Shown piece by piece: positions 17,269-25,790 of a DNA stretch of 64,000 nt. The stretch is from Helicobacter colisuis. GTDB taxonomy: Bacteria > Campylobacterota > Campylobacteria > Campylobacterales > Helicobacteraceae. The stretch spans positions 124,001 to 188,000 of the forward strand of contig NZ_JAMOKX010000004.1 in assembly GCF_023646285.1 (NCBI RefSeq). The letters run 5' to 3'. The notes beneath the pieces were generated by a model, which saw only the letters and a program-made list of their open reading frames with translations, ran no database searches and was not told the DNA's origin. The position numbers and the translations under genes were made by a program. Within the stretch, counting starts at the first letter, position 1, and each line of letters begins with the position of its first letter.

Positions 17269-18059
17269 TTATAGAAGATGGTATAGAACAAAAGCTAAGC
17301 TTACTTCACAGAATAAGTAATTATCTAATAGAAAGTTTAAGTGGGCTTGGGATTCTTTGTCTTCTTTTTGGAATCTGGGAAATTGGAACTCAATTTATAG
17401 GAAGCTTCATTCTCCCTTCGCCATTGTCTGTTTTAAAGCGCGCTCTAGAGCTTTTAATTTATAAAGATAGTGCAATAGGTATCACACTTTATCGTGTATT
17501 TTTAACAATTCTTTTTTCTTTTGTATTTGGCGCATTGCTTGGCATCTTATCAGGAAGTTTTAAGACACTTGCTAGGCTCTTTAAGCCCTTAATGGATATA
17601 TGTTTAGGGATTCCACCAATTGTTTGGATTGTGCTTGCATTATTTTGGTTTGGAATTGGAAATGTTAGTGTAATTTTTTCAGTGTTTATCGCAATCTTTC
17701 CTTTAAGCTTTGCAAATACAATGCTAAGCATTATAACTCTTGATAAAAGACTTGATGAAGTATGCATTGTATATCGATTAAATTTATACAAACGCTTAAA
17801 ATATTTCTATATCCCCCATATTTTGCCACACCTTTTAAATGCTTTAAGTCTGGTTAATGCAATGGGAATAAAAATCATGATAATGGCAGAACTTTTAGGT
17901 GCAAGTGATGGCGTTGGTGCAAAGATTGCAGATGCAAGAAGCTATTTAGATACCACAGAAGTTTTAGCCTATGTTGTAGTTATGGTTGGAATTATTTTAT
18001 TATTTGATTTTTTAGTAATCAAGCCTTTAAGAATTATTTTTTTACCTTGGCAAAAATAA
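17265..18059 (+). CDS. ABC transporter permease (SsuC/TauC-type)
   Basis: 264 residues with about six transmembrane helices and the BPD_transp_1 fold. The cytoplasmic EAA-type loop is present around DKRLDEVCIVYRLNLYKRLKYFYIPHILPHL. The family is that of taurine, sulfonate and nitrate-like importers. It overlaps the binding protein by four bases. It would form the inner-membrane channel of the importer with the ATPase encoded next. Confidence 0.85.
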   Translation: MIIEDGIEQKLSLLHRISNYLIESLSGLGILCLLFGIWEIGTQFIGSFILPSPLSVLKRALELLIYKDSAIGITLYRVFLTILFSFVFGALLGILSGSFKTLARLFKPLMDICLGIPPIVWIVLALFWFGIGNVSVIFSVFIAIFPLSFANTMLSIITLDKRLDEVCIVYRLNLYKRLKYFYIPHILPHLLNALSLVNAMGIKIMIMAELLGASDGVGAKIADARSYLDTTEVLAYVVVMVGIILLFDFLVIKPLRIIFLPWQK

Positions 18060-18067
18060 GGATAAAA

Positions 18068-18757
18068 ATGCCACTTTTAAAAATTACAAATTTAGATTTT
18101 TATTTAGCGCATAGCTGCATTATTGAAAATTTTAACTTTTCCATAAAACAAGGCGAGATTGTAACACTTTTTGGACCTTCAGGCTGTGGAAAAACCACGC
18201 TTCTAAAAATTATTAGTAGGATTTTAAAGCCTTGGAATGGAAGTGTAGAATATACAGGAAGAGTTGCATATTTATTTCAGGAACATAGACTTTTTGAATC
18301 TGTAAGTGCATATGAAAATATTGCTCTAGTGATGCAAAAGATAGATAAACAATGGATTTTAGGAGCTTTAAATAGTGTTGGGTTAAGCGAGAAAGATGCA
18401 CAAAAATATCCCCAAGAGTTAAGCGGAGGAATGCGTGCTAGAGTTGCTTTTATCCGTGCATTAGCATATCCATGCAATATTTTGTTGCTTGACGAACCTT
18501 TTTCTGGATTAGATTTTAAAATGCGCGAGATTTTAATAAAAAAAGTCACACATTTAGCCAAAGAAAAGGGAGTTGCTGTGATTTTAGTAACGCACGATGC
18601 ATATGAAGCTTGCATGCTCTCAAGCAAAATTCTTTTCCTATCCACGCATAAAATGCAAATTGAAAAAACACTAAATATCGCACAACAAGAGAGAAATGAG
18701 AAGTTTTTAAAAGAACTCTTTAAGCAAGAATTCAAAGGGAGAATGTATTTTGACTAA
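18068..18757 (+). CDS. ABC transporter ATP-binding protein (SsuB/TauB-type)
   Basis: About 229 residues. Walker A GPSGCGKTT, Q-loop FQEHRLF, signature ELSGGMRARVAF, Walker B ILLLDEPFSGLD and the H-loop VTHDAYEA are all present. ATG 18068 with AAGGA just upstream is a better start than the in-frame ATG-equivalent at 18047, which lies inside the permease gene. It overlaps the next gene by eight bases. Confidence 0.9.
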   Translation: MPLLKITNLDFYLAHSCIIENFNFSIKQGEIVTLFGPSGCGKTTLLKIISRILKPWNGSVEYTGRVAYLFQEHRLFESVSAYENIALVMQKIDKQWILGALNSVGLSEKDAQKYPQELSGGMRARVAFIRALAYPCNILLLDEPFSGLDFKMREILIKKVTHLAKEKGVAVILVTHDAYEACMLSSKILFLSTHKMQIEKTLNIAQQERNEKFLKELFKQEFKGRMYFD

Positions 18758-19874
18758 AACAAACAAAGAATTATTATATGATTTTTTTACGCATCCTATG
18801 CGAATATTTTTTCTTTATGCTGGAATCTTAGCGCTTTTTGGAGTTATGATTTTACTATTTCAAATTGGTAACTTTATACATTTGCATCAATTTATTTTTA
18901 TAGATCTTTTTTGCGGTTGTGCATTTGTTGGATTTTTATTTTCTGCAATTCCAGATTGGACAAATTATAAAAAAAGTTTGCTTCCATTTAGTATTGTAGC
19001 TTTTATTTTGCTAAACTTTGCACTATTAACTGAACTTTTAGCATTAAATGGCAGAATCTTTATGCTTTTATTTTGGTTATGGATTCTGGGAAGTTGTATA
19101 TTTTGGCTCTATAAGGACAAAAATACAAATCATCTTAATCTTATTTTCGTGCTTTTGTGCCTTGTTTTCTTGCAAAGCTTTGGTCTTTTTTTTGCACCAA
19201 AACCTTATGCATTAATTCACTGCTATGTTGCTGGAATTATTGTAATTGGCTTTAGAGTTAGCACAGTATTAGCACAAACTGCACTAGATAAAATAAAAGG
19301 TGAAAATTCTTGTGTATTTATTCCAAATCCTATTTTGCGCAATCTCTCATATTTTGCTATCCTTATGTTAGCACTTTGCAACACTCTCTCTTTATCGCAA
19401 ACTTTGCAAGGTTTTATCGCACTTGGTGCTGGACTTATCTTGCTTAGCAGAATCTATGAGTGGCATTATAAATTTTTTTTAAAAGTGCATTACACATTAA
19501 TCTATTATTTTCTATTACTTGGAAATGGAATCTTTTATGTGCTTTTAGGGGTAAATGATTTATTTAATTTTAGTTATTCAAGCACATTTTTACATGGAAT
19601 TACACTTTTTGTTTTGATTGGCTTTATTTATCTGGTTTTTAATGTTGCCTCTCTTAGGCATAGCGGACAGATTGTGCTAAATTTCCCTTTAAACTCTAAA
19701 ATTGGATTCTTACTTTTGGCTTTAGCTACCCTTACAAAAGTCTTTTTATGGCAAAAATGGGATCTCTTTTATATCAATTTTCCAGCAATTTTGCTTAGTG
19801 TAATTTTTATTGCTTTTTTAAGAGATTTCTTTATTATTTATAGAGATAATGATTTTAGTGATGACCCAAAATAG
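18750..19874 (+). CDS. nnrS: NnrS family heme-copper-type membrane protein
   Basis: 374 residues with about twelve hydrophobic segments. NnrS features: THPMRIFFLYAG at the N-terminus, the FLFSAIPDWTNY motif, and near the C-terminus LHGITLFVLIGF followed by ASLRHSGQ (RxSLGHTG in most members). NnrS proteins are membrane heme/copper proteins linked to nitric oxide tolerance. TTG start at 18750 overlaps the ATPase gene, so it belongs to the transporter operon. Its presence links this uptake locus to the NO-response genes just downstream. Confidence 0.8.
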   Translation: MTKTNKELLYDFFTHPMRIFFLYAGILALFGVMILLFQIGNFIHLHQFIFIDLFCGCAFVGFLFSAIPDWTNYKKSLLPFSIVAFILLNFALLTELLALNGRIFMLLFWLWILGSCIFWLYKDKNTNHLNLIFVLLCLVFLQSFGLFFAPKPYALIHCYVAGIIVIGFRVSTVLAQTALDKIKGENSCVFIPNPILRNLSYFAILMLALCNTLSLSQTLQGFIALGAGLILLSRIYEWHYKFFLKVHYTLIYYFLLLGNGIFYVLLGVNDLFNFSYSSTFLHGITLFVLIGFIYLVFNVASLRHSGQIVLNFPLNSKIGFLLLALATLTKVFLWQKWDLFYINFPAILLSVIFIAFLRDFFIIYRDNDFSDDPK

Positions 19875-20071
19875 CAATCCTGAAAACTATTTTATCCATA
19901 AGTGCTCTTTTAAAAGAATAAGTTTTAGGTTATAAGGCAAATCACTTTAATTAAGGCACAGATTACTTAATTTACCTACAGCAATATCAAAAAACAAAAG
20001 GAATTTGGATTGCAAATTATTATAAAATAAATCTTGTAACAACGAATTCTTTATTTTAATCTGATAAAAAC

Positions 20072-20641
20072 TTATTGCGTTGATATAATAATTTTGCCTT
20101 TTTGTGTTTTAATTAACCCTTCTTTTTTGAACTCTCTCAAGACTCTAGAGAGCGATTCGGGGCTTGTATTAAGCTTTTGAGCAATTTGCCTTTGGGTAAA
20201 ATTTGATAAATCCTCTTTGTTTTCCAACAAAAACTCTTTAACCCTTTCTTTAAGGCTTTGCGAATACCTTGAAATATGATTCTCCAAGATTCTAATTTTT
20301 TGACATAAAGAAGCAATAAAGGAAAAGCAAAAGTCTGCATTTCCCACACAATATTTCTTGAAAGTCTCCAAATCAATCTCTAAAATCTCACATTCTCCAA
20401 CACAAACCGCACTTGCAGGATAAGGTAATCCTAAAAAACTAGGCATTTCAGCAATAAAACTTGGCGCGAGAATATAATGAAAAGTTTCCTCTTTATTTTG
20501 ATTAGTCTTATAAATTCTCACTTTCCCGATCAAAAGCACCAAGATTCTCTTTGGAATCTCCCCTTCAAAAAATAAAAACTCATTTGGATTATAAAAACGC
20601 TTATAACCAACAGAATAAAGCATTTTAATGTAATCTTGCAT
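20072..20641 (-). CDS. Crp/Fnr-family regulator, candidate NssR-like nitrosative-stress activator
   Basis: 189 residues from ATG 20641 (GGAGAGAAA upstream); a longer TTG-start version to 20674 is less likely. N-terminal cyclic-nucleotide-binding-like beta-roll (about 10-120) and a C-terminal winged helix with the recognition segment FTQRQIAQKLNTSPESLSRVL. There is no N-terminal cysteine cluster of the FNR type, so it is not an oxygen-sensing FeS FNR. It is divergent from the unit carrying ctb, the same arrangement as nssR and ctb in Campylobacter jejuni. An FNR-like box lies in the shared promoter region. Function as NO-responsive activator of the globins is inference. Confidence 0.82.
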   Translation of the reverse strand: MQDYIKMLYSVGYKRFYNPNEFLFFEGEIPKRILVLLIGKVRIYKTNQNKEETFHYILAPSFIAEMPSFLGLPYPASAVCVGECEILEIDLETFKKYCVGNADFCFSFIASLCQKIRILENHISRYSQSLKERVKEFLLENKEDLSNFTQRQIAQKLNTSPESLSRVLREFKKEGLIKTQKGKIIISTQ

Positions 20642-20676
20642 TTTCTCTCCAAAATTTTTCAACAAGTATAACAAAC

Positions 20677-20690
20677 TTAACCCATATCAA
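20677..20690 (+). promoter_or_regulatory. FNR/NssR-like operator TTAAC-N4-ATCAA
   Basis: TTAACCCATATCAA lies in the divergent region between the regulator gene and the membrane-protein/ctb unit. Its centre (20683.5) is 34.5 bases before the last base of the TATGAT -10 hexamer (20718), so it is near -41.5 for a start at about 20725, a class II activator position. An identical-type box in the same orientation precedes cgb. Confidence 0.7.
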
Positions 20691-20712
20691 TTTTTATTTT
20701 TTAAAGATTTGC

Positions 20713-20718
20713 TATGAT
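20713..20718 (+). promoter_or_regulatory. -10 hexamer TATGAT of the membrane-protein/ctb unit
   Basis: TATGAT preceded by TTTGC gives a good Campylobacterota-type extended -10. The -35 position is occupied by the TTAAC-N4-ATCAA box, as expected of an activator-dependent promoter. It is 26 bases before the ATG at 20744. Confidence 0.6.
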
Positions 20719-20743
20719 TTTACTAAAATAAAAGGAGTATTTT

Positions 20744-21184
20744 ATGGAAGCACTTTATCCTTATTTTTTGTTAGTTCATCTTGTTTGTGCAATTATTTTT
20801 CTAGGCTTTATTTTCACTGATGTAGTGCTACTTACGCCCATTAGAAAAGTTTTAGGTGATGAGTTTGCCAACAAAATGTTTAGCATCATCGGCAAAAGAG
20901 GTGGAAAAATAATGCCTTTTTGTCTGCTTCTTTTGGTGCTTAGTGGTGGAGCTATGATTAGCCGATATATCGGAAGTGATATAGGATATTTTAGCACTCA
21001 CTTACAACAGCTTTTGGTGCTAAAAACCTTTTTAGCGCTTCTCATTGTCCTTGCAGTCATCACTTCACTTACCTTTCACTATATCCTAAAAAAGCCAAAT
21101 CCTCTTGCTAAAATCATTCATCCCTTGGCTTTGATTTTAGGGTTATTTATTGTCATTTTAGCAAAATTTGCTTTTTACTTCTAA
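20744..21184 (+). CDS. Four-helix integral membrane protein (CopD/DUF2269-like)
   Basis: 146 residues with four hydrophobic helices. Histidines lie in or at the helices (LLVHLVCA about residue 12, later FHYILKK and IIHPLAL), the kind of pattern seen in heme-binding CopD/DUF2269/HemJ-type proteins. AAAGGAG precedes the ATG. It is the first gene after the TTAAC-N4-ATCAA promoter and is followed nine bases later by ctb, so it should be co-induced with the truncated haemoglobin. Its function is unknown. Confidence 0.7.
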   Translation: MEALYPYFLLVHLVCAIIFLGFIFTDVVLLTPIRKVLGDEFANKMFSIIGKRGGKIMPFCLLLLVLSGGAMISRYIGSDIGYFSTHLQQLLVLKTFLALLIVLAVITSLTFHYILKKPNPLAKIIHPLALILGLFIVILAKFAFYF

Positions 21185-21193
21185 GGAGTTTTT

Positions 21194-21577
21194 ATGCAAT
21201 ACCAAACAATTTGCACTGAAGGAATTGATCTACTAATGGATATTTTTTATGCCAAGATTCGAGCTGATAAAAATGGAGTTGGAGATATCTTTAACAAAGC
21301 CATTGGCACAAGCGATGAGCAATGGGAAGCTCATAAAAAAAAGATTTCAAGCTTTTGGCAGGGAATGCTTTTAGGAATTGGGGATTACAAAGGACAGCCA
21401 ATGAAAGCGCATTTAGATTTACCTCCATTCCCTAGAGAATTTTTTAGCATTTGGCTTGAGCTTTTTGAGGAGAGTCTTCACAAGGTTTTTAGTCCTGAAA
21501 TTTCTATGCAAATTTTACAAAGGGCGCAAATGATCGCTGAGAGATTCCAATATATGCTTTATGAAAGTGGGCATTAA
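21194..21577 (+). CDS. ctb: Group III truncated haemoglobin (Ctb-like)
   Basis: 127 residues, the size of group III truncated globins. WEAHKKKISSFWQGML, YKGQPMKAHLDLP (proximal histidine in the F-helix region) and FSIWLELFEESL follow the family pattern. In Campylobacter jejuni Ctb is a heme protein induced by nitrosative stress through NssR. It is nine bases after the small membrane protein and ends 13 bases before the convergent queC. Confidence 0.9.
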   Translation: MQYQTICTEGIDLLMDIFYAKIRADKNGVGDIFNKAIGTSDEQWEAHKKKISSFWQGMLLGIGDYKGQPMKAHLDLPPFPREFFSIWLELFEESLHKVFSPEISMQILQRAQMIAERFQYMLYESGH

Positions 21578-21590
21578 GCTTATTGCAGAT

Positions 21591-22265
21591 TCATTGCCTA
21601 TAAGCAATTGGATCACGCTCTCCTGCAAGTTCAAATCCCCTTAAGCGTAGCTTACAGCTTTCGCACACACCACAAGCCTCATCTTCACTTTGATAGCAAC
21701 TCCAAGTCAAATGTAGCGGTGCTTTAAGCAAAATACCTTGATAAACAATCTCTGCTTTATTTAGATGAATAAGTGGTGTAACAATCTCTATATTATTTTG
21801 TGGAAGCAAGGCAACTTTTAATAATTCATTAAATTTCTCATAAAAAATTTCCCTACAATCAGGATAACCACTTGAATCTTCCTCCACTGCCCCCACATAG
21901 ATTTTTTTAGCGCCAATGACTTCTGCCCAGCTCACCGCAATAGAAATCATGTTGGCATTTCTAAAAGGCACATAAGTCAAAGGAATCTGTCCTGTAGAGC
22001 TTGGAATCGTCTCTTCCTCAATGGGTATCGAAAAATCCACAAGCGAAGAACCACCAATCTGTCGCAAATAGTCAATATCAATAATTAATTTATTTTGGAT
22101 TCCATAGTAATTTGCAATATCATTAAAGGCTTGATACTCGCGCTTTTGCGTCCTTTGCCCATAGTTAATATGCAAAAGACAAACCTCATAGCCATCATTA
22201 ATAGCACAAGCAATGCTCACACAGCTATCAAGCCCACCACTCGCCAGAACAATTGCCTTATCCAT
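21591..22265 (-). CDS. queC: 7-cyano-7-deazaguanine synthase QueC
   Basis: 224 residues. The N-type ATP pyrophosphatase loop ASGGLDSC near the N-terminus and the C-terminal zinc-binding cysteines (TWSCYQSEDEACGVCESCKLR split as SCYQ, CGVCESC) are present. It converts CDG to preQ0 for queuosine in tRNA. It follows lutC on the minus strand after 17 bases and may be co-transcribed with the lactate genes. Confidence 0.95.
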   Translation of the reverse strand: MDKAIVLASGGLDSCVSIACAINDGYEVCLLHINYGQRTQKREYQAFNDIANYYGIQNKLIIDIDYLRQIGGSSLVDFSIPIEEETIPSSTGQIPLTYVPFRNANMISIAVSWAEVIGAKKIYVGAVEEDSSGYPDCREIFYEKFNELLKVALLPQNNIEIVTPLIHLNKAEIVYQGILLKAPLHLTWSCYQSEDEACGVCESCKLRLRGFELAGERDPIAYRQ

Positions 22266-22282
22266 TTTAAAAAATCCCTATT

Positions 22283-22930
22283 TTAATACAACACCACATA
22301 CACCACGCGTGGTCCATGCACACCAAACACCGTTTGCAACTCAATATCAGCGGTGCGTGAAGGACCTGCGACAAAGATAATATTTGTTGGCAAAATCTCG
22401 CTTCCACTGCGATTTTTCTCATATGTTTTGATACATTCAATACCAGCATAGAGATTTTCTACTATATGCTCTTTTTTGAGTAGATAAATGCAGTTATTGG
22501 TGATAAGTGAAGAAAGTCTAGGGGCTTGTGGATTGGCACTTAGCCCTACAATCCCTAGATTTGCCACACCACATCGTGCTTCCACGATAGAGGTATCAAT
22601 TCCAAATAATTCCCCACGCATAGAATCTACACTTTGTGCGTATGGGATAAATTTGGCTTCCATACCCTTAAAGTCTAATGACACATCAGTGTTATACAGC
22701 ACTTCTTTAGCCTTGACTTCTCCAAGGATTTCTGCGATTGTAGATTCTAGAGTATCCAGACTAGATTCACGCACGATAGCCTTATTATTGCTTTGATTAA
22801 GCTTGTATTCTTCTAAAAGTTCCTTATGCGTGTAATTCATAGGGTTAGCATACTGCACCTTTGGGCTTGGGATATGTGTATTATTTTTAAGAGAATCTCG
22901 CACACGCCCTAAAATATCTGCCTTACTCAT
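22283..22930 (-). CDS. lutC: Lactate utilisation protein LutC (LUD domain)
   Basis: 215 residues with a LUD domain. VEARCGVANLG, LSSLITNNCIYL and the C-terminal VAGPSRTADIELQTVFGVHGP segment (split as AGPSRTADIE and VHGPR) are typical. It is the third subunit of the LutABC L-lactate dehydrogenase complex that oxidises lactate to pyruvate. It overlaps lutB by eight bases on the minus strand. Confidence 0.92.
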   Translation of the reverse strand: MSKADILGRVRDSLKNNTHIPSPKVQYANPMNYTHKELLEEYKLNQSNNKAIVRESSLDTLESTIAEILGEVKAKEVLYNTDVSLDFKGMEAKFIPYAQSVDSMRGELFGIDTSIVEARCGVANLGIVGLSANPQAPRLSSLITNNCIYLLKKEHIVENLYAGIECIKTYEKNRSGSEILPTNIIFVAGPSRTADIELQTVFGVHGPRVVYVVLY

Positions 22931-24365
22931 AGATTACTCCTTGCATTTGAGATACTTTTTTGTGGAGATTGCCATTGATTTTTGGGAATTCACGATATTT
23001 TACCCAATTTTTTAGCAATGGCGTAAAGGGCGCAAATACCTTGCCAAGTGGTGCAAAGATATTTGCCATAGTAAGCACAAATCGCCATTTATTAGGGCTT
23101 GTTGCCAAAGTGGCAAATTGACTCATTGCCTTGATTTCAGCAGGATTTTGTATGCTTGAATCTGTGCCTACCACACTTTTTCGCCCTTGTCCTACGCGCT
23201 CACTCCGCAAATCTCTAATAAGCTCTGCAAGAGGGATTTTCACAGGGCATACTTCAGAGCAGCGCCCACACAATGAGCATAAATCCAGCATAGGACTAAA
23301 TTTGTTTAATCCAAAAAGTTGGGGTGAAATCACCTCACCAATAGGACCAGGATAGGTGCTAAGATAAGCGTGTCCGCCGATTTTGTCATACACAGGGCAG
23401 TGATTAAGGCAAGTGCCACATCGAATACAGCTTAATGCGCGGTAATAATGCGAATCGCTAAGCATTTGTGAGCGATTGTTATCAAGCAAAATAATATGCA
23501 CTTCTTTTGGTCCATCAAGTTCGCCTTCTTTGCGGGGGGAAGTGATGATATTGTTATAACAAGTTACTGCCGCACCTGTAGCAGAAGGAATAAGCAAGGC
23601 ATTAAGTGTAGAGGCATCTTCAAAGCTTTCAATCACTTTTTCAATTCCACAAAATGCAATGTGAATATCACAAGCTGTGGTGCTCATACGCCCATTTCCC
23701 TCATTTTCTAAAAGCCAAATTGCTCCCTCATTAGCGATGGCAAAATTTACGCCACTAAGTCCGAGTTTGAATTCTTGGAATTCTCTGCGTAAATGCGTGC
23801 GTGCAATTTCATTGAGTTTTTCAGGTTCAGATTCAAGTGGAGCACCGAGTTTTTGATGAAAAATTTCGCCAATTTGATAGCGATTTTTGTGGATAGCAGG
23901 TGCGACGATATGTACAGGTGGCTCATCAATGAGTTGGATAATAATCTCACCCAAATCCGTCTCAATAGGTTCTAATCCTTTGGCTTTGAGAAAAGCATTG
24001 AGGTGCGTTTCCTCACTCGCCATAGACTTACCTTTAAGAATCTTGGTGATATGATTTTTTTGCATTACCTCAAGCACAATGTTATTAGCTTCCTCACTAT
24101 TTTTTGCCCAATGCACGATAAAGCCATTTTTACGCGCATTAGATTCAAAAGTTTCTAACAATACATCAAGTTTGGAGAGATTTTTTTGTTTAATCTCTTT
24201 GCCTTTTTCTCGCAATGCTTCCCAATCCAAAAAACGCGTAGAAATAAGCTTTTTGCGATTGCCTTTTAGCGTATCCATAACGCTTAGAAGGTTTTTGCGT
24301 AATTGTGCATCTTCAAGTTTAGTATGTATCACATCGTGGTATTGTTGCTTGATATTTGCACTCAT
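22923..24365 (-). CDS. lutB: Lactate utilisation iron-sulfur protein LutB
   Basis: About 480 residues. An N-terminal LUD-like domain is followed by two 4Fe-4S motifs: CIRCGTCLNHCPVY and CSLCGRCSEVCPV. ATG 24365 with AAGGAGG a few bases upstream is the likely start; the longer version to 24428 would overlap lutA by about 50 bases. It relays electrons from lactate within LutABC. Gene order lutA-lutB-lutC is standard. Confidence 0.93.
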   Translation of the reverse strand: MSANIKQQYHDVIHTKLEDAQLRKNLLSVMDTLKGNRKKLISTRFLDWEALREKGKEIKQKNLSKLDVLLETFESNARKNGFIVHWAKNSEEANNIVLEVMQKNHITKILKGKSMASEETHLNAFLKAKGLEPIETDLGEIIIQLIDEPPVHIVAPAIHKNRYQIGEIFHQKLGAPLESEPEKLNEIARTHLRREFQEFKLGLSGVNFAIANEGAIWLLENEGNGRMSTTACDIHIAFCGIEKVIESFEDASTLNALLIPSATGAAVTCYNNIITSPRKEGELDGPKEVHIILLDNNRSQMLSDSHYYRALSCIRCGTCLNHCPVYDKIGGHAYLSTYPGPIGEVISPQLFGLNKFSPMLDLCSLCGRCSEVCPVKIPLAELIRDLRSERVGQGRKSVVGTDSSIQNPAEIKAMSQFATLATSPNKWRFVLTMANIFAPLGKVFAPFTPLLKNWVKYREFPKINGNLHKKVSQMQGVIYE

Positions 24366-24375
24366 TTGTGCCTCC

Positions 24376-25101
24376 TTATAATCCGATTCGTTGTGCAAGG
24401 AAGTCATATAAATGCATTGGTTTGACATCTACGCCTTGCTTTTTCATCGCACCAGAGATATTAAGCAAACATCCAGAATCTGCACTCAAAAGGTATTCTA
24501 CGCCCCTTGATGTTATATCTTGCACCTTTTGGCTAACCATAGCATTAGAAATTTCAGGCTCTTTAACGCTAAAAGTTCCACCAAATCCGCAACATTCTTC
24601 CTCGCGTTCTAGCTCGATTAACTCGACATTACTAAGGCTTCTTATGAGGTTTTTTGCAGAATTAATACATTTTGCTACACGCAATGCGTGGCAATTGCTA
24701 TGCCAAGTTACTTTAGTAGGCGCTCCTTTGTCTTCATAACGCACTTTTAAAACATTATCCAAAAATTCGCTTAACTCATAGATTCTGCTACTAAAATCTC
24801 TTGCTTGAGATTCATAGGGTGTGCCTTCAAAAAGCTCTATATAATCTACTTTCATCATTCCCGCACACGATCCACTTGGCAAAATAATAGGCTCACTACC
24901 TTTAAATAGATTCATATTATATAGGGCAACTTTTTTAGTTTCTTCATAATATCCGGAGTTAAAGCTAGGCTGCCCACAACAGGTTTGATCTTTTTTGAAG
25001 ACTACTTTAACGCCTTCTTTTTGTAAGAGCTTTATGCTATTGACACAAGTGTCAGCAAAAGCTGCTGCACCAATACAAGTCGAGAAAAAATATACTTTCA
25101 A
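24376..25101 (-). CDS. lutA: Lactate utilisation protein LutA (CCG domains)
   Basis: 241 residues with two cysteine-rich CCG domains: QTCCGQPSFNSG and later EEECCGFGGTFSVK. These coordinate an iron-sulfur or heterodisulfide-type centre in the LutABC lactate dehydrogenase. The start is TTG 25101 with AGGAGC upstream. It is the first gene of the minus-strand lut operon; the promoter should lie in the AT-rich 25102-25270 region. Confidence 0.92.
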   Translation of the reverse strand: MKVYFFSTCIGAAAFADTCVNSIKLLQKEGVKVVFKKDQTCCGQPSFNSGYYEETKKVALYNMNLFKGSEPIILPSGSCAGMMKVDYIELFEGTPYESQARDFSSRIYELSEFLDNVLKVRYEDKGAPTKVTWHSNCHALRVAKCINSAKNLIRSLSNVELIELEREEECCGFGGTFSVKEPEISNAMVSQKVQDITSRGVEYLLSADSGCLLNISGAMKKQGVDVKPMHLYDFLAQRIGL

Positions 25102-25270
25102 GATTTGCTCCTAAAATTCATTTAAAAATCTATCACAAAAAAGTTTTTTCAAATTAAAAATAACTCGTATTTTTATGAGATTCTACAAAATTTTTAAAAA
25201 TATTCAAAAGAATTTATTTTAAAGAGTCTTTCACGCATAATAATACCGCAAGCGATGATAAGGAGAGAAA

Positions 25271-25669
25271 TTGACAAAGTTAAAAGTGAAATTTGACACA
25301 GCATTGCAAGAGTTGGAATTCAAAGATATTGTCTTAAATAGAAGCCCTAACAACGCGCAAGGATTGAATACAAGTGATAGTCTTAGCATAAATCCTTATT
25401 TGTTTTTGGATTTTACCATAGAGGATACGATACACTCGAATTCCAAATGCGTTTTAGTGGTATCTTTGAATCAGTATTTTTTAGATTGGAATGGAAGCCT
25501 TAAGCCACTTTGTGCGAATGGTGCTAGAGAGATTGAAGCCTTTGAAGTGGAAGTGCAGGTTGTAGAATCTTGCGGGGATTGGCGAAGCGATATTAAGATT
25601 GTGTATGCGTATCTTACGGAAGTTGTTTTGGGGATTAGAAATGTTTTTAGGGATAAATTAAAAGGTTAG
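25271..25669 (+). CDS. Unrecognised 132-residue protein
   Basis: Starts at TTG 25271 with a good AAGGAGAG site seven bases upstream and runs 132 codons. No signal peptide or membrane segment. The middle (NPYLFLDFTIED, CVLVVSLNQYFLDW) alternates hydrophobic residues as in a beta-sheet; the C-terminus is helical and basic. I do not recognise a family. It lies between the lut operon and a repeat-rich non-coding stretch. Confidence 0.55.
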   Translation: MTKLKVKFDTALQELEFKDIVLNRSPNNAQGLNTSDSLSINPYLFLDFTIEDTIHSNSKCVLVVSLNQYFLDWNGSLKPLCANGAREIEAFEVEVQVVESCGDWRSDIKIVYAYLTEVVLGIRNVFRDKLKG

Positions 25670-25696
25670 AAAGGTTAGGAAGGTTAGGAAGGTTTA
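25662..25696. repeat. 9-bp tandem repeat AAGGTTAGR, about 3.8 copies
   Basis: Units AAGGTTAGA, AAGGTTAGG, AAGGTTAGG and a partial AAGGTTTA lie at the end of and just after the unknown 132-residue gene; the first unit includes its stop codon. Slippage could vary the length. Confidence 0.75.
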
Positions 25697-25757
25697 TGCT
25701 GCAAATGCAAGATTCCACCTTACTTACACAGAATGCACGCTATATAACAACCGCGCA

Positions 25758-25790
25758 ACAAGATTCCGCGACCCCAAACAAGATTCCGCG
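25758..25790. repeat. Short direct repeat ACAAGATTCCGCG, two copies
   Basis: Two identical 13-base copies separated by seven bases in a non-coding stretch. GC-richer than the surroundings. Only two copies, so it is not a CRISPR. Confidence 0.7.

Noticed and set aside
25662-25790. CRISPR-like repeats
   Set aside because: Units are 9-13 bases, contiguous or only two copies, without regular spacers.
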